NCBI RefSeq assembly: GCF_963966145.1
Contig: NC_091049.1
Location: forward strand, 1,054,001 to 1,118,000
Reading direction: 5' to 3'
Source of the DNA: Tenebrio molitor
Taxonomy: Eukaryota > Arthropoda > Insecta > Coleoptera > Tenebrionidae
Length of the DNA stretch: 64,000 nucleotides
Shown here: one piece after another, positions 24,487 through 36,498 of the stretch
How positions within the stretch are numbered: position 1 is the stretch's first letter
Layout: the number at the start of each line of letters is the position of its first letter
Translations under genes and position numbers: made by a program
Notes under the pieces: model-generated
Told to the model about the DNA's origin: nothing
Database searches by the model: none
What the model saw: the letters and a program-made list of their open reading frames with translations, nothing else

Positions 24487-25830
24487 ACGATCCGGCTGCT
24501 TCTTCGGAAGGACTGACAAGAGTATCGAGACCAGACCAGAAAAAATCGGGTATTTTTTAGACGTGGGAAGTTTGCACGCACGACCGCAGCGAGCGTAAAT
24601 GTCAGTGTCACCCAGAAATGGCATATTTTGATGAAACTTTGTACAACAATTGGGCTATAACTAAGATAAAACGGTGCAAGTTTCAATAACAGTGACCTTC
24701 AAATCAGGCACGACAACACCGTAACACAGTGGCCACATTTCGTCCCACACGATAAGCGATTGCCCTGTTATATGAATTTTCTTCAGGTATTTCTTTCAAA
24801 TTAACATCATTTCATCTTTAGTTAACACCTAATTACTGTACCAAGTTTCATCAAAATATATTCACCATTTCTGGGTGTTGCATTTCCCATGATAAGTAGT
24901 ATATACAGATGAAATCAGTTCTTTTGCTGCTTCTTCGGAATGAGTCGACAAGAGTATCGAGACCAGACCAGAAAAAAGCGGTTATTTTTTAGACGTGGGA
25001 AGTTTGCACGCACGAGTGCAGCGAGCGTAAATGTCATTTTAGTGCAATTTGATTCATGTTCGTAAGAAAGATGTCGGTGGATTTCTAGACAAACGATCAA
25101 AAAAGGAAAGTTCTAAGTTAGAAAAGAGAAGGATGTAAGTCTAGAAAGGCAAATATAGAATCTAGAATGATTAGACTGTACAGATGAGATCACTGCTTCT
25201 GCTGCTTCTTCGGAATGAGTCGAGGTCATGACAAGAGTATTTAGACCAGGGTTTATCAACCAAGAGGAATCGGTTATTTTTTAGACGTGGGAAGTTTCCA
25301 TGTACGAGCGCAGCGAGTGTAAATGTCAGTTGTAATTTGACTTCTGTTCCTAAGAAATACAGAACAGTCGGTGGATTTCTAGACAAACGATCCAAAAAAG
25401 GAATTTTTTGTGCCAGTTCTAAGTACGAAAAGAGAAGGATACAAGTCTAGAAAGGGAAATATAGAATGTAGAATGATTAGTAGACTGCTTTGAAAAATAT
25501 ACTACTTATGGAAAATTCAACACCCAGAAACAGCATATTTTGATGAAACTTTGTGCAATAATTGGGCCATAACTAAGATAAAATGGTGCAAGTTTCAGTA
25601 ACATTGGTCTTTAAACCAGGCACGACAACACCGTAACACAGTGGCCACACTTCATCCCACACGATGAGCGATTGCCCTATAGGAAAGTTCTCGCATTCCG
25701 ATTCACTATTTCGCATTCCGATTCACTATTTCTGAGTTCCTAGCCCAGAGTTTATCAACCAGGAAAGATCGGTTATTTTTTAGACGTGGGAGGTTTCCAC
25801 GCACGAGCGCAGCAAGCGTAAACGTCATTT
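24487..25830. repeat. Cluster of four related repeat units
   Basis: A core GACGTGGGAAGTTTGCACGC...GCAGCGAGCGTAAA... occurs four times (about 24560-24600, 24990-25030, 25280-25325 and 25785-25825). Three copies are preceded by GCTGCTTCTTCGGAA. A second module (CATATTTTGATGAAACTTTG ... GCGATTGCCCT) occurs at about 24620-24770 and 25528-25680. A third (GTCGGTGGATTTCTAGACAA ...) occurs at about 25072 and 25369. On the minus strand every core reads T-F-T-L-A-A-[LV]-V-x-[AG]-N-[FL]-P-R-L-K-N, with no identified protein family. It looks like serial partial duplication of one mobile element. Confidence 0.7.
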
Positions 25831-28566
25831 TAATATCACGTTGTAATTTGCGTCGGGTTTCTAATACAGTTCCTGGTTTAGATCTGATTCTGTTGTGCAG
25901 ATTGTGAGTTTTGTTCTGACGTAATCTTTATTAAAGATTAATTTTTGGTGTCGGTTCATGTCGTTCGTGTGTAAACTAGATGACAGACGTGAAGGGGTGG
26001 AAAGATGACGACCCTAGACGTCGTACATCTAAGAATCGTAGTGGAAGGTGATTTGTCCATAATAAAGAGCGCGTCGAGCTTAGGGGATGCAACCGCTCCA
26101 GAAAAAGGGAAGTTTTAAAAGTGCACAGATTAAGGGAGTTACAGTTGAAGTAACGCTCTCGAGTTGTGTATCGCCAATAAACGAGCAATTAAATGTGGTA
26201 GTCGAGAGAGGAGCAAAAGAAAGGAAGATGTTTGTGGTAAGTGGGCCAATCGGTCGGGAGAGGAGCGGGGTTTTTGGGGGTAGGGGAATCCTGCAGGAAC
26301 GCGTCATAATTCACACGTCCTCGCCGACCGATTCGAGACGAAACGCAATAATTGATAAAGTAAATCATTTAATGTCGACAATGGCCGTTGCCGGGGCACA
26401 ATCCCGCGAATTCCATCAAACCGAAACAATACACAATCACGATCTTGTTAACAAATGACAATTGCACAACAACCGACCGACAATGATTTCGTAAGATTTT
26501 AATTAAAACGGCGCTCGAACACCAACAAAGAAACGGCTCGACCTGTACAGGTGATTTCGGCAAGCTCCAGAAAATTAATACCAGACGTCCCACTTATAAA
26601 CAAAGATGTCGGTTATTGTTTTGCGCTATTCCGGGGAATTACTATTTAGTCGGTCGGGATGATTAAGATCGGCGGGGTGGCGGCGGCGAGCGCCGGGTCA
26701 GGGCCCGGGTCGCACCCCGTTCAACACGAAGGGGGTGTAAATGACCAGTGTCCGCGATCAACAGGTGCCCCATAGTTCAGGCGCCCTTCTATCGACACCC
26801 ACGCCCCTGCCATAAAACAAGCGTCGGCGTCTCGGCGGCATCCGTCAAGGAGGCCGCGCGTCCGTTGATCGAGGAACGCGATTTGAAAAATAAATAACCC
26901 AATAAAATAGTGATAAGGACGAAACACAATAGAGGAAATGGGGCGAACGAAAGTCAGCTTAGAAAAATAGACGTGGATGACGTGGATCCCTGGCCATCTC
27001 CATCATAGCGTCCCCCAGGACAACGTCATTACGCCTGTAGCCGAGAAATGACCGGAGAGACTTCGAAGGTACGTGACGGGCATAACTCACGCAGGTTTGT
27101 CCTTTTCGAATCCAATAACGCAGGATATCTGGACGATTGAAATTAGTTCGGTCGAGGACGATCGCGAAACAGGATTAAGTAAGGACGAGAGTGGAGGTTC
27201 GAGAGTCCCCCCGATATCCGTCTTAATTCGGCGGTCGTTTATAAATATTCCTCGAGCGTGTGAACCCCCCGAGCATATAGAGATATATCTGTCCCCTCGC
27301 CCTCGCCACCCTCGCATCATTCATTCCGGTGACGGAAGGAGCGCTCCACTCGCCGCCTCCGTGCGCTCCCACAATAAACAATGTATCGAAATTTGTCTTG
27401 ATCAGGGCTGAAAGTAAGCCATTTTTATAATGCAATTTTCTTTTCGCCGTACGTGCGCCACGAGACCGGTAAAAAATTACCAATTTGTGTGTGGCAATAA
27501 AGTCGGTTCGCTTCGGTTTGGTGGCGTGTCGGGGCCCCCAGGTGCGACCCCCGCCCCATCGGCACCCCGACCGACGTCTTCCCACCGGATGGGTCAATCG
27601 CGGCGGTCGCTTCGCACCCGCCTCGCGCGCCCTGGATTTTTCGTTGGTTTTTTGGTCCTCGACGGGGGGCGGTTGTTGTTGTTGGTGGTGGGTTTTTTTT
27701 GGACAGGGTTCGTGGGCGTACACGACGGCAAACCCGTGCCGAACGGACCGAGAGGCGGATTTTAAGTAAGAAAAACTGGTATCGGTATACGACGGCGTGT
27801 TATTTCTTTTCTCCCGCTTTCGGCCAACGAAAAAATGTAAAAAGTATACGAGAACACAATTTTAGAAAAGCGTTCTCGGTCGACGTGGAGAAATCGTCGA
27901 TTTGGTTGTCTAGATTTCCCGCACTCGACTCGATTTATTTTCATTTATAACTAGAGGAGGATAATTTTATTGATGTGAGTGAGGCGAGATTTATACGGGG
28001 GGCTGGGATGTGGTGGGGGTGAAGTCCCCGAACGAGGTATTGACAGTGGAGATATTTTTTTTCTGGTAGGAGCTGTCAACCTATTAAAAAACATAAATAA
28101 TAAAAGACGTTAAGGCTTTTGAATTCATGAAGAATAGGTTCTTCTACAGATAAGAAAAAGATTAAGAAGGAACTTGGCGGCCAAATTGAGAAATCAAATT
28201 TTCTGTTGGTGAAAGGAAGTAAGGAAAAATAAGGAGGCACAAGAGTGAGTCTAAGAAATGTAGAGAAAAACTGTAGTTTCCTAGAGGTATTTTAATCCAG
28301 GCTAGAATTAAAGGATAGTTAGAGTGAGGAAGGGAAAGCTTTCGTTCACGCGAATTGCGTGTTTGATGCTATTTAAGTGAACGAAAGTGGCCTTGCTCTC
28401 AAGTGCTGTATTTGGTTTGTTTGATACCTCCTTAGAAAGTGAGTCTGTAACTTTGTATTCAAAATTTTAAATAAGAATAAATCACATTTTTTGCTATGGA
28501 AAAAATAAAATACAAAATAAACGAAGTTCTTTAGCGTCAATAAAATGTTGTGTGGACGTTGTGGAA
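25831..28566. other. Intronic stretch with CpG-rich patches
   Basis: CpG-rich at about 26630-26870 and 27190-27770. The longest frames (166 codons minus at 27223-27723, 123 codons plus at 26087-26458) overlap other open frames in GC-rich sequence and show no recognised domains. At 28339-28387 the motif CTTTCGTTCACG and its inverse form a loose hairpin. Confidence 0.45.
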
Positions 28567-28692
28567 ATGAATGATGAAGAGTTATATGTTCCTGATGATG
28601 TCCTGGATGAGGCAAGTGCCGCCAGGTATGAAATGTGGGCTAAAAAATCAAAATTTACTTTATCAGGAAGAATTGGAAAAATTTACGAGTGA
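28567..28692 (+). pseudogene. 41-codon frame, possible transposon remnant
   Basis: A frame from ATG 28567 to TGA 28690-28692 starts MNDEELYVPDDVLDEASAAR, goes on with Y-E-M-W-A-K-K-S-K-F and stops. The composition is unlike the surrounding low-complexity frames. The pattern E-L-Y-x-P-D-D-V followed by K-K-S-K recalls the N-terminus of Crypton-like (tyrosine recombinase) elements of insects, but this is a weak resemblance from memory. It lies between inverted CTTTCGTTCACG motifs (about 28341 and 28717), and its 3' part recurs inverted near 58010. Confidence 0.3.
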
Positions 28693-28716
28693 ATGAAAAC
28701 CAGTGAGCGAAAGTGA
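28671..28716. repeat. Dispersed repeat shared with about 58010-58056
   Basis: About 45 bp, AGAATTGGAAAAATTTACGA... up to CCAGTGAGCGAAAG, are repeated as an essentially identical reverse complement at about 58010-58056, 29 kb away. It is probably part of a transposon. Confidence 0.7.
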
Positions 28717-29588
28717 CGTGAACGAAAGAGAAACCTTCATCCACTGGTAACTACGGATACAGACTTACTTTCCAGAGAGGTATCGAATAAGCATAATTTG
28801 GTCATAGAAAAGAAAACAGAACAATAGAATGAGGAAGCAGGTTCTTGGGTAGACGAAAGAAAAAAGGAGCAATATGGTTAACCCTCTGCATTCAAGATCA
28901 CAAAGAACTCAGCAGCACAAATGAAAAACAAAAATTGCATTGGTAGAAGAATCTAATGAAAAATTAATCAAATTTAAGAATCTGGGAGAAGGAAACGGTT
29001 ACTTCATTCTTTGTCTAGATTTTGTTCTAAGAAAATTTGTTGTTTAATTTGGCAAATAAAATGAGAATCTAAACACAATGATAAGGAAGAGTTTTTTTGT
29101 CAGGTAGTGATAAAAAAACACATGAAAGTGTTAGAAGGGATTTACGCAACCCAGAAATAAAAACTTTGCCTTGATTTTGATTGGATCAGAGAAACTTTGA
29201 ATGAAGAGAATGAAACAAATAATTTTTTGTACTCATAACCTTGAAAGCAACGCTTCCAACGCTCGCTCCGAAAGGAGTGCTTCCCGGTCGACTCGAATGT
29301 AAAAATTGCAAAAAACACTGGCCCTTTGAGGCATTAAAAAAAAATCTGTCTTGATAATAATAAAATTTAGTTCATAAAATACAACTTCCCTGGGTTTTCC
29401 TCCATTAAAAAATTACGGAAAGATTTATAATCGTTGAAAATTGTTCCTACAAAATTCACAAATTATTGCAAAAATTGAAATATCAAGTTTCCAATAACCA
29501 AAGATCACTGCCTACTTGGTTTTATGTTCGTTTATGTTTAATGTATTAAAACAAAAAAATTTAATTTAATGTTCGTACAAAAAATATT
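28717..29588. other. AT-rich intronic stretch
   Basis: Low-complexity, A-rich sequence with no gene recognised. A short CGCTCGCTCCGAAAGGAGTG motif lies near 29260-29280. Confidence 0.5.
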
Positions 29589-29719
29589 GTACGAACCACT
29601 TGCGTGAAGACATCTTCCGCTCATTCGCGCATTAATTAAAGCCACTCGCTCCTTCGTCGCTCGTGGTTTAAAAAATGCGCTCATGCGGGAACATCGTCTT
29701 CCCGCACTTGGTTCGTAAA
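29589..29719. repeat. Hairpin element, about 130 bp
   Basis: The left arm from 29589 (TACGAACCACTTGCG..GAAGAC) pairs with the right arm ending near 29717 (GTCTTCCCGCACTTGGTTCG). Inner parts ATTAATTAAAGCCAC and GTGGTTTAAAAAAT also pair. The apex holds CTCGCTCCTTCGTCGCTCG, the exact reverse complement of the motif in the loop of the 2811-2944 hairpin. A small perfect stem GTTCGTACAA/TTGTACGAAC precedes it at 29571-29595. Confidence 0.65.
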
Positions 29720-32700
29720 TAATTATATCGAGGGACTGATTGGGAAAGAATGAAAAATTTTCCATTGGAGATGAAGAAGAAAATAAGTTTTTAATAAAAA
29801 ACCATTCAAAAAACAGAAGGAACGTTTAGCAACCAACACTACTGCGTGAGGGTAAAGGTGTCGGTGAAAGTGAGTAAAACTGGCAAAGAAGAAAGAAACG
29901 TCATAAGTACTCGTAATAATAGATTAAAAGATAATTTTTATTGGACACTAAGAAAGTAATGGTAGAATGAGAAAGTGGAAGGTGCTCTATAAGCTTTCAG
30001 ACAGGACCGAATGAATTGGAGAGTTTATTTTTAAAGATGAATTTCAGCTTATTGTATTTTACTAATTCAACTCGAAAAGAGTAAGTGACAGTATTTGTGT
30101 TATTTATAAAGTAAGATTAATGGTCTTGGATATTTTTACATTTCTATTTCATCCGATTGTGTTGGCTGTCACTTAGCGGAGCCACTTTTCCGCCTAGTTT
30201 TGAAAATGTTTCAATTTCGAAGAGGCCTCCTTGATCGATTCGGTAATTTTTGACGAACCGTGACAGTTTGATGGCGAACGTCGCCCCGTCCAAACACAGG
30301 AAACTGAGACAAACCGAAGTCGAGATCAAGAAAAACGAGTTCGTCGTTTGGTCCGTCATTAATTCTACTCGGTTCTTTATTAAAGCTATCCGTCTCTGTA
30401 GGTAAAAATCCAAATCAAAAGCCAAACTTTGTTATTTCATCAATCATTACCGTCCCGCCGTAATCTCGTCCTCCCTCCGATCCCATCATCTCCAGAAGGA
30501 ATATCGATTTTGACATTAGAGTTTTAACGCGGACCGCGCCAAAAATTCTCTCCGAAGCGATCGCCGCCGCCGCCGGGCGGTTATCCGAACGATTCCTCCG
30601 CCACCACCGGACGGGGGAACAAGAAGTGGAAGTTCGTCCAAGTGAAATTAATGTTGCATTAGATAAAAACGGCGCTCCTGAACCAATGATCTATTACGGA
30701 ATCGCGGGGTATTTTTTTTGCAAATTGCCGTTTAGTTCTGACAAACGATTAATAACGGGAATAAATGGGTCATAAAAAGCTGATTTATGGATCTGGGCAA
30801 TCTGGATATTCCGCGGAGGCGAACGTTGCCAATACCGTCGTCTTATGCAACATTAAAATTAACTCGCCGAGGGGGAAAATATCGAAATTATCCTGATTGC
30901 GGTCCCGCGCATACCTAATGTCTCCTTTTTATGGGCGTGTTTTTGTTCGGCCGGAAAATTGAATGGGTTTCCTTTCCAGATTAAATTTTCGTTAAGTGGG
31001 CGGTGTACAGGCATGTGGAGGTAGACTCCCCCCGGTAAACGAAACAATCTCTTTCCTTCACTCTTCTTCGAAGCGTGATCGGTGTTCAAAGAGGTGACAC
31101 AACGTTGCGTTCTAATCACCGACATCACTTTGGATCTCTTTGGTGACAGTTGTAGAACGGTCCGCTCCAATCACGGACGTCCCTTTCGGCGCCGATATGG
31201 GCAGCGTCCAGCCCATATCGAATCGTGGCTGGGCGTATCGAATCAATTACATAATTGTGGATCCATCGCGGTCTCGTGTTTGTCCGCATGGAGTCGTAGA
31301 TAAGATCTGGCATGCCACCCATCATCCTCACACCTCAACTAATTATAAAAATTGCATACACGACCGGTACGTGTGTTTACACGATAGTGCCGGGGACTCC
31401 CCGGTGAAAGGGCGAAAAAATTAATTTGTTAATCGGGCGACGATTTTCGTGGCGACTGTACCGCGCCGCCACTGGCGGCTAAGAGAATTTCAAAGTAAAT
31501 TCTATTCTCGAAAGGTGAATGATTATAAAAATGGTGCACAATTTTTCTCGAGTTTTAAGTTGAGCTCCGTAATTATTTCGAGATCCCCGGGGGTAAGTAC
31601 GGCAGTTCGGCAGTTGTTGCCGGCGTGGAAGCGGCCGAACGTCGGCGGCGGCGTCCTTGTCGGACGTCGGGGGCGGCCTTTGGGGAGACAGAGACGGGGG
31701 ACGGAGGACGGCCGAGCTTATCCAACTCTTCGCTGTTTTACATAGCTAATGGTAATGTGTCCCAGTAGATGTATCGGGGCGGAATTATATTTTAGCAGTA
31801 CTTTGTATTTGTATTTACTAATTTTTCTTTGCCGTTTTGTCTTTCTCCCTCCTATCAAGTTTTTATTCGGAAACGGTATTATCAGGATGCGGAGTTGCTG
31901 GATGGGCGAAAGTATAATTGATACCCACTAGAGCGGATGGAAATTGCTCCGCATTTATTACCTATTCAAAAAAGACGGGGGAATGTTTGTGCATGTGGAA
32001 TTTGTTCGCCACGACCACAAGAAAAATTACGTCGTTCGTAATTTGTACAAATCAAATCAAACACGATCACCGAATCAGGAGCGTAATGTGGTCGTTTTAA
32101 CAACAATCACTTTGGAGGCCTCGGAAATGCCTCATGTGGTGATCGGCATTGCCCCGTTCCTATCGTTTAATTTCCGTCCCCCATCCATCTCTGGTCCTTT
32201 TTCGGACAATGGCCGAATATTGTAAAATCCTTGGCGTGTCCGTCGACAATATCCACGTGCCTCTCACATACATAACGTCGCCAATACGCTTCGAGTACAA
32301 AAGATGACAAATTTCGTCATTAGAGAAGTGTCGCTTGTGTGCGATATCGCGTTTTGTGAGGACCCTGCCACTTTGTCACCGACGGAATGTGTCCGGGTAA
32401 TTTCCGTCATTTTTATTTTCTGGTCCCGTTGCATATACCAGGTGATTACCGTCCATTAGTTTCGCTAATTTCGCAAAGGGAGGAGAGCCAAAGGCGTCTT
32501 GCGTGTACCTCACGGCTTGTGTGGCGCGAAGGACCCTCGAAACTGATTCTCTTGTGCCGTCGTCTAAAATGTCATATCGGCGCCCGCTTACAATATCGGG
32601 TATTTATAGTTTCCAAGGTGGTAACACATGTCAACGCCGTCTCAAACTCGTTAGAGCAGGTGTTGGCTTGCGGCGGCGTCGGAATGCACCAGGGGCGGTT

Positions 32701-33130
32701 CGAAAGGGCACACCTAAATCCAAGATCAGGATGGATAAGTGGAAAAAATCATTTTCATCCAGGTCCGGCAAGAAGGATCGTTATTTTTGGTGGATGTGGC
32801 GGGTTCTTTACAGTCAGGTAGACACCAAAAAATAATACAATTGGATACAACAACAACCAGAAATAATTATCTTGTAAAAAGGCGCTTTTTTAATGTTCTT
32901 TATTTTGCGTCTAATTAAAACAGTAGATGTGGACCTGTTGTAATTTTTTATCATTATTTTTCCGTCTTTCAGAATAAAATTACGATTCGTAAATTCTCCA
33001 AACAAATTTGGCACAAATCACAAGTTGAACAGACTGGGGTTAGCTTATTGGAATAAATGTATTTGGACCTAATTCAAACATAATTCTGTCGAATCTGAAC
33101 GAACATTTGAAGTTGTACCCAATACTGATA
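29720..33130. other. Intronic stretch, mixed composition
   Basis: AT-rich to about 30130, then alternating CpG-rich segments (30440-30640, 31600-31720 and 32470-32730). Several frames of 90-144 codons, none recognised. Confidence 0.45.
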
Positions 33131-33268
33131 GAGGTGTTGGATTCTCTCATGGGCTGTGACCTTGGAAATATATGCTCGAAGGCGGATGCAGATAGCGCCC
33201 ACTTAAGACCGATATCTGTCGTTTGCGCAGGTATGACTCATAGCCCATGAGAAAATCCACCAAATCTA
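33131..33268. mobile_element. MITE family M1, copy C
   Basis: It starts GAGGTGTTGGATTCTCTCAT as copy B does and contains GCGCCCACTTAAGACCGATA. The right end reads CATAGCCCATGAGAAAATCC, then CACCAAATCTACC, a mutated version of the terminus. It is shorter than copies A and B through an internal deletion. Confidence 0.75.
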
Positions 33269-33486
33269 CCACTGAATTAAAATAATAATCTAAATCAAGC
33301 GTGACGTTTACGATGTAGAGAGAATCTTTAGAATATGTAGTACTATTTCTAGACTCTAGTACCAATTAATATTCGCGAAGACAGGAGAGAAGTGGAATCA
33401 AACTATTTGGTTGGTTAAGAAAAAAGCGAAAATGAATCTAGATGTTTCGCGCCATGAGTAGTGAATGATGATGAGAAGTGAGTTTG

Positions 33487-33541
33487 GCGTGTCGCGTGAC
33501 GATTTTAGCGTGTCGCGTGACGATTTTAGCGTGTCGCATGA
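33487..33541. repeat. Minisatellite, 21-bp unit, about 2.6 copies
   Basis: GCGTGTCGCGTGACGATTTTA is repeated at 33487 and 33508, followed by a partial unit. A related array in inverted orientation lies at 40363-40420. Confidence 0.75.
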
Positions 33542-33884
33542 ACGAATTAACTGCCTAGGGAAGTTTTCATTTCAAAAATTGTATGGAATAAGTCGGATGC
33601 TCAGTTATTTGATGTTAATAATAACACGTTATGAAATTCGAGAGAGGAGAAAATAAGATATAGAGGAAATAATGATAGTAGTAATAATCTTCGGAATAAC
33701 GTACGCCACTGTTGGTATTATTAACTATCGTTCATCCCACTCGCGTATCAAGAACGGATGACACCCTATACACTTAATTAGGTATCCCGAGTTTTCTCGT
33801 TAGAAGACGCCAATTATATTTTTCGCGTGACGTCACCCAGCCGGAAAAACCGCCAATAACGAGCGGGCGCGACGAAAAACAATC

Positions 33885-33893
33885 GGTGCGACC
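33885..33893. repeat. P-element target-site duplication, left
   Basis: GGTGCGACC directly precedes CAAGAACCGTA and is repeated directly after TACGGTTCTTG at 38847-38855. Known P elements make 8-bp duplications of GC-rich, near-palindromic targets. The ninth base may be chance. Confidence 0.7.
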
Positions 33894-33982
33894 CAAGAAC
33901 CGTAAACTAAGAAGGATAGCCAGTTCCCTATGTTCCAACATTCGCCAGCGGATGACTGGCTGTGACGTCACCATGATACCTC
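33894..33982. repeat. P-element left inverted repeat
   Basis: It begins CAAGAACCGTA and ends GTGACGTCACCATGATACCT. The middle (about 33905-33955) pairs only partly with the right repeat. The palindrome TGACGTCA at 33963-33970 is conserved in the partner. Confidence 0.8.
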
Positions 33983-34350
33983 GATGCTTTGTTCACATTC
34001 GGGAGAGCGTTATATTCTCCACAATCTTCACGTTTGTTGCACTAATAAAGAAGTGACTGTCGTCAAGATCGCTATATTGTCGCGTGTTTTTTTATTGGGT
34101 GTTACTTCCTGTGTTGACAGAGTTTCGTTTTATTTAATTAATCGTAGAGCATTTTTTATTAGTGAGTAGTTTAGTGCAAAGAAGACGTATGTTGTGTTTA
34201 TAAGATCTTGAAGATACTTTTAGTTTGTACTTTATAATTTAATACTACACTTAGGTATATACATACAGCGGATAAGGTAAGAAAAGTATAAATTTATGTA
34301 TTCCCACGTTGTTATTAAATATTACCTACAGAAGTGGGTCATAAATCATA
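33983..34350. promoter_or_regulatory. P-element 5' region upstream of transposase
   Basis: About 370 bp separate the left inverted repeat from the first transposase ATG and presumably hold promoter and leader. The sequence is AT-rich. No TATA box could be singled out. Confidence 0.3.
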
Positions 34351-34603
34351 ATGCCGGGAGTAAGATGCGCAGTCTTTGGTTGCAAAAATAACCATAAAAC
34401 AAAAAAAGGTACTGGACAAGAGGGACAAGATATAATTTTTCACTCTTTTCCAAAACCTAAAGATATGGTGTCTCAAACAATGAGAAATGAATGGATTAAC
34501 AGGTGCAAGAGAGAAGATAAATTGAATCCAGAAACGAGTAGGATTTGTTCGAAACATTTTGTCGAAACAGATTACGAACGGGACTTACAGAATGAATTGC
34601 TAG
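34351..34603 (+). CDS. P-element transposase exon 1, THAP domain
   Basis: The THAP zinc finger is the DNA-binding domain of P-element transposase and THAP9. The C2CH ligands are visible: Cys6 and Cys11 (RCAVFGC), Cys66 and His69 (ICSKHF), with the family's F-H-S-F-P at residues 30-34, Trp48 and Pro60. The real ATG is at 34351. The expected splice is after 34603, because joining there to 34735 gives ELLG-LPLRKKLKKTAVPT, restoring the A-V-P-T box at normal distance. However, the intron would begin GG rather than GT. If unspliced, the frame continues to a stop at 34693-34695 and makes a THAP-only product of 114 residues. A GT at 34688 would also join in frame but adds 28 residues and leaves a 47-bp intron. 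Confidence 0.82.
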
Positions 34604-34734
34604 GGAAAAAAATAATAATTTTATCTTTGTTTGAGCCAAATATAAAAGCACATTTAAACCTATATTTAAATAATACAGACTTTCATTGTACTTGAAATTA
34701 GTATACTTATTTGAATGTTTTTTTTTAATTTTAG

Positions 34735-36498
34735 GGTTACCTTTAAGAAAAAAATTAAAAAAAACAGCAGTTCCAACAGTGGGGCTGCCAAGCAAAAGCG
34801 CTTCTATCACAACTTCAAATACCGATTCTGATCGCTTTAGAAGACTTCTCAAAAGACAAAGACATCAAGAAGTAGAGAAGCTCATCATAACTGACTGCAA
34901 TAATGAGACCAATTTGAGATTAGATAATGATAACTCACCTCTAGAGTGCCCTGCTACAACTTCACTAGCTAAATCAGAAAATGAAAAGTACGATCAACTA
35001 CTGAAAAAATTTAATGATTTGAAATCAGAGCATATTGAAATGAAAAAAACTTTTGGAAAAAAACTTAAAGGACTCAGAGATCAATTGAAATATTATAAAA
35101 CTAAGAGCTGCAGAAGTCCAAAATCAAAAAATTCAGAAAAGTCTCTAATTCTCTTAAAAAAAGTGCTCACTGACAATCAAATAGCTTTGTTGTCTAAAAA
35201 GAAAAAGCGAATTAATTGGACGCGAGAAGAGCAAGCTGTAGCATTTACATTGAGATATTATAGTAAGAAATGTTATCTCTATCTGAGAAATAAACTTCAC
35301 TATCCCTTACCCTCATTATCGTCTTTAAGAAAATGGGCTTCTCAAATTGATGTCAGTCAAGGAATTTTGAAAGATGTTTTGCTAATGTTAAGTCTTGTCG
35401 GAGAGTCGTTCTCAGAATTTGAAAAAACTGTTGTTATTCAGTTTGATGAAGTCAAAGTGAAGTCAGTCCAGGAATACGATACATCTAAAGATGAAGTGTT
35501 AGGGCCTCACAACCAAATGCAAGTTGTAATGGCCAGAGGTCTATTTGCTCAGTGGAAGCAACCATTGTATATAGCTTTTGACCAAAAAATAACTAAGGAG
35601 ATATTACTTACTATTGTCAATGAACTGCACAGAATTTCCTATAACGTTGTGGCTTGCGTAAGCGATTGTGGAGCAAGTAATATAGGATTATGGAAGGAAT
35701 TAGGAATTAATGCAGATAACACTTCATTTGAACATCCTATAACAAAAAACAACATCTACATGTTTGCAGATGCTCCACACTTACTCAAATTAATTCGTAA
35801 TTGGCTTCTCGACGTGGGATTTGTATTAGAGGATGGATCGGTAATAAATAAAACTCCTTTGCAGGCATTAGTGTCAATAACAGATACCGAAGTTAGACCT
35901 AATTGGAAAGTTAGTCAGAAAGATTTGGATTGTCAAAAAAGTCAACGTCAAAATGTTAGGCTAGCAGCCCAGCTTTTGTCAAATACTGTTTCAACATGTC
36001 TTTTACGTTATAAACCAGGAACTGATAAGCAAATGGCAGAGACGTTGGGAAATTTTATCAGTGATATCAATTTGTGGTTCGATATATTTAACAGTAACTG
36101 TGCTAAAGGAAAAGTTCCAACTAAAAATGCTTATGGAGTATCTTTGGAAAATCAAGAAAAACACCTGGACAACATGATTCAAAGGATTTCAAGTATCAGA
36201 GCTATTGGAAAGAATGCTCTTCAAACATTCCAAAAGGGAATGATTATTTCAATGAAATCTCTCAAAAACTTATTTTATGACATGAAATCAAAATTAGATA
36301 TAAAGTACATATGCACACACAGATTGAATCAAGATAGCTTGGAAAATTTCTTTTTCCAAATTAGGAGCAGAGGAGGACCTGATGAACATCCGAGCCCCCT
36401 AGCAGCTATATACCGAATTCGGATGATAATGCTTGGCAAAAATCCTGGTATTCTTGGTTCAAAGGTCAATACTGAATCCAAGACTACAGATGAATATA
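34735..36498 (+). CDS. P-element transposase exon 2, catalytic region
   Basis: This encodes the body of a THAP9/P-element transposase, which cuts and rejoins DNA at the element's ends. The acceptor is a T-rich tract ending TTTTAG at 34734. In order: the A-V-P-T box closing the THAP domain; a lysine-rich linker; a coiled coil (KYDQLLKKFNDLKSEHIEMK and following, about 34986-35100); a helix-turn-helix-like region (YPLPSLSSLRKWA); and an RNase H-like core. Candidate acidic residues are Asp at 35445 (VIQFDEVKV), Asp at 35664 (SDCGASN), Asp at 35769 (ADAPHLLKLIRNW) and Glu at 36342 (DSLENFF). SLENFFFQIRSRGG is the family's typical C-terminal catalytic signature. The natural frame stops at the mariner insertion; beyond 36498 the reading enters mariner sequence and ends at 36539. 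Confidence 0.88.

Noticed and set aside
27223..27723. 166-codon minus-strand frame
   Set aside because: GC-rich sequence open in several frames on both strands; low-complexity product without a domain.
32387..32821. 144-codon plus-strand frame
   Set aside because: Overlapped by a 110-codon frame in another phase; no known motif.
34686..34734. N-terminal extension of the transposase exon 2 frame
   Set aside because: It covers intron sequence and the T-rich acceptor tract, and has no ATG start.
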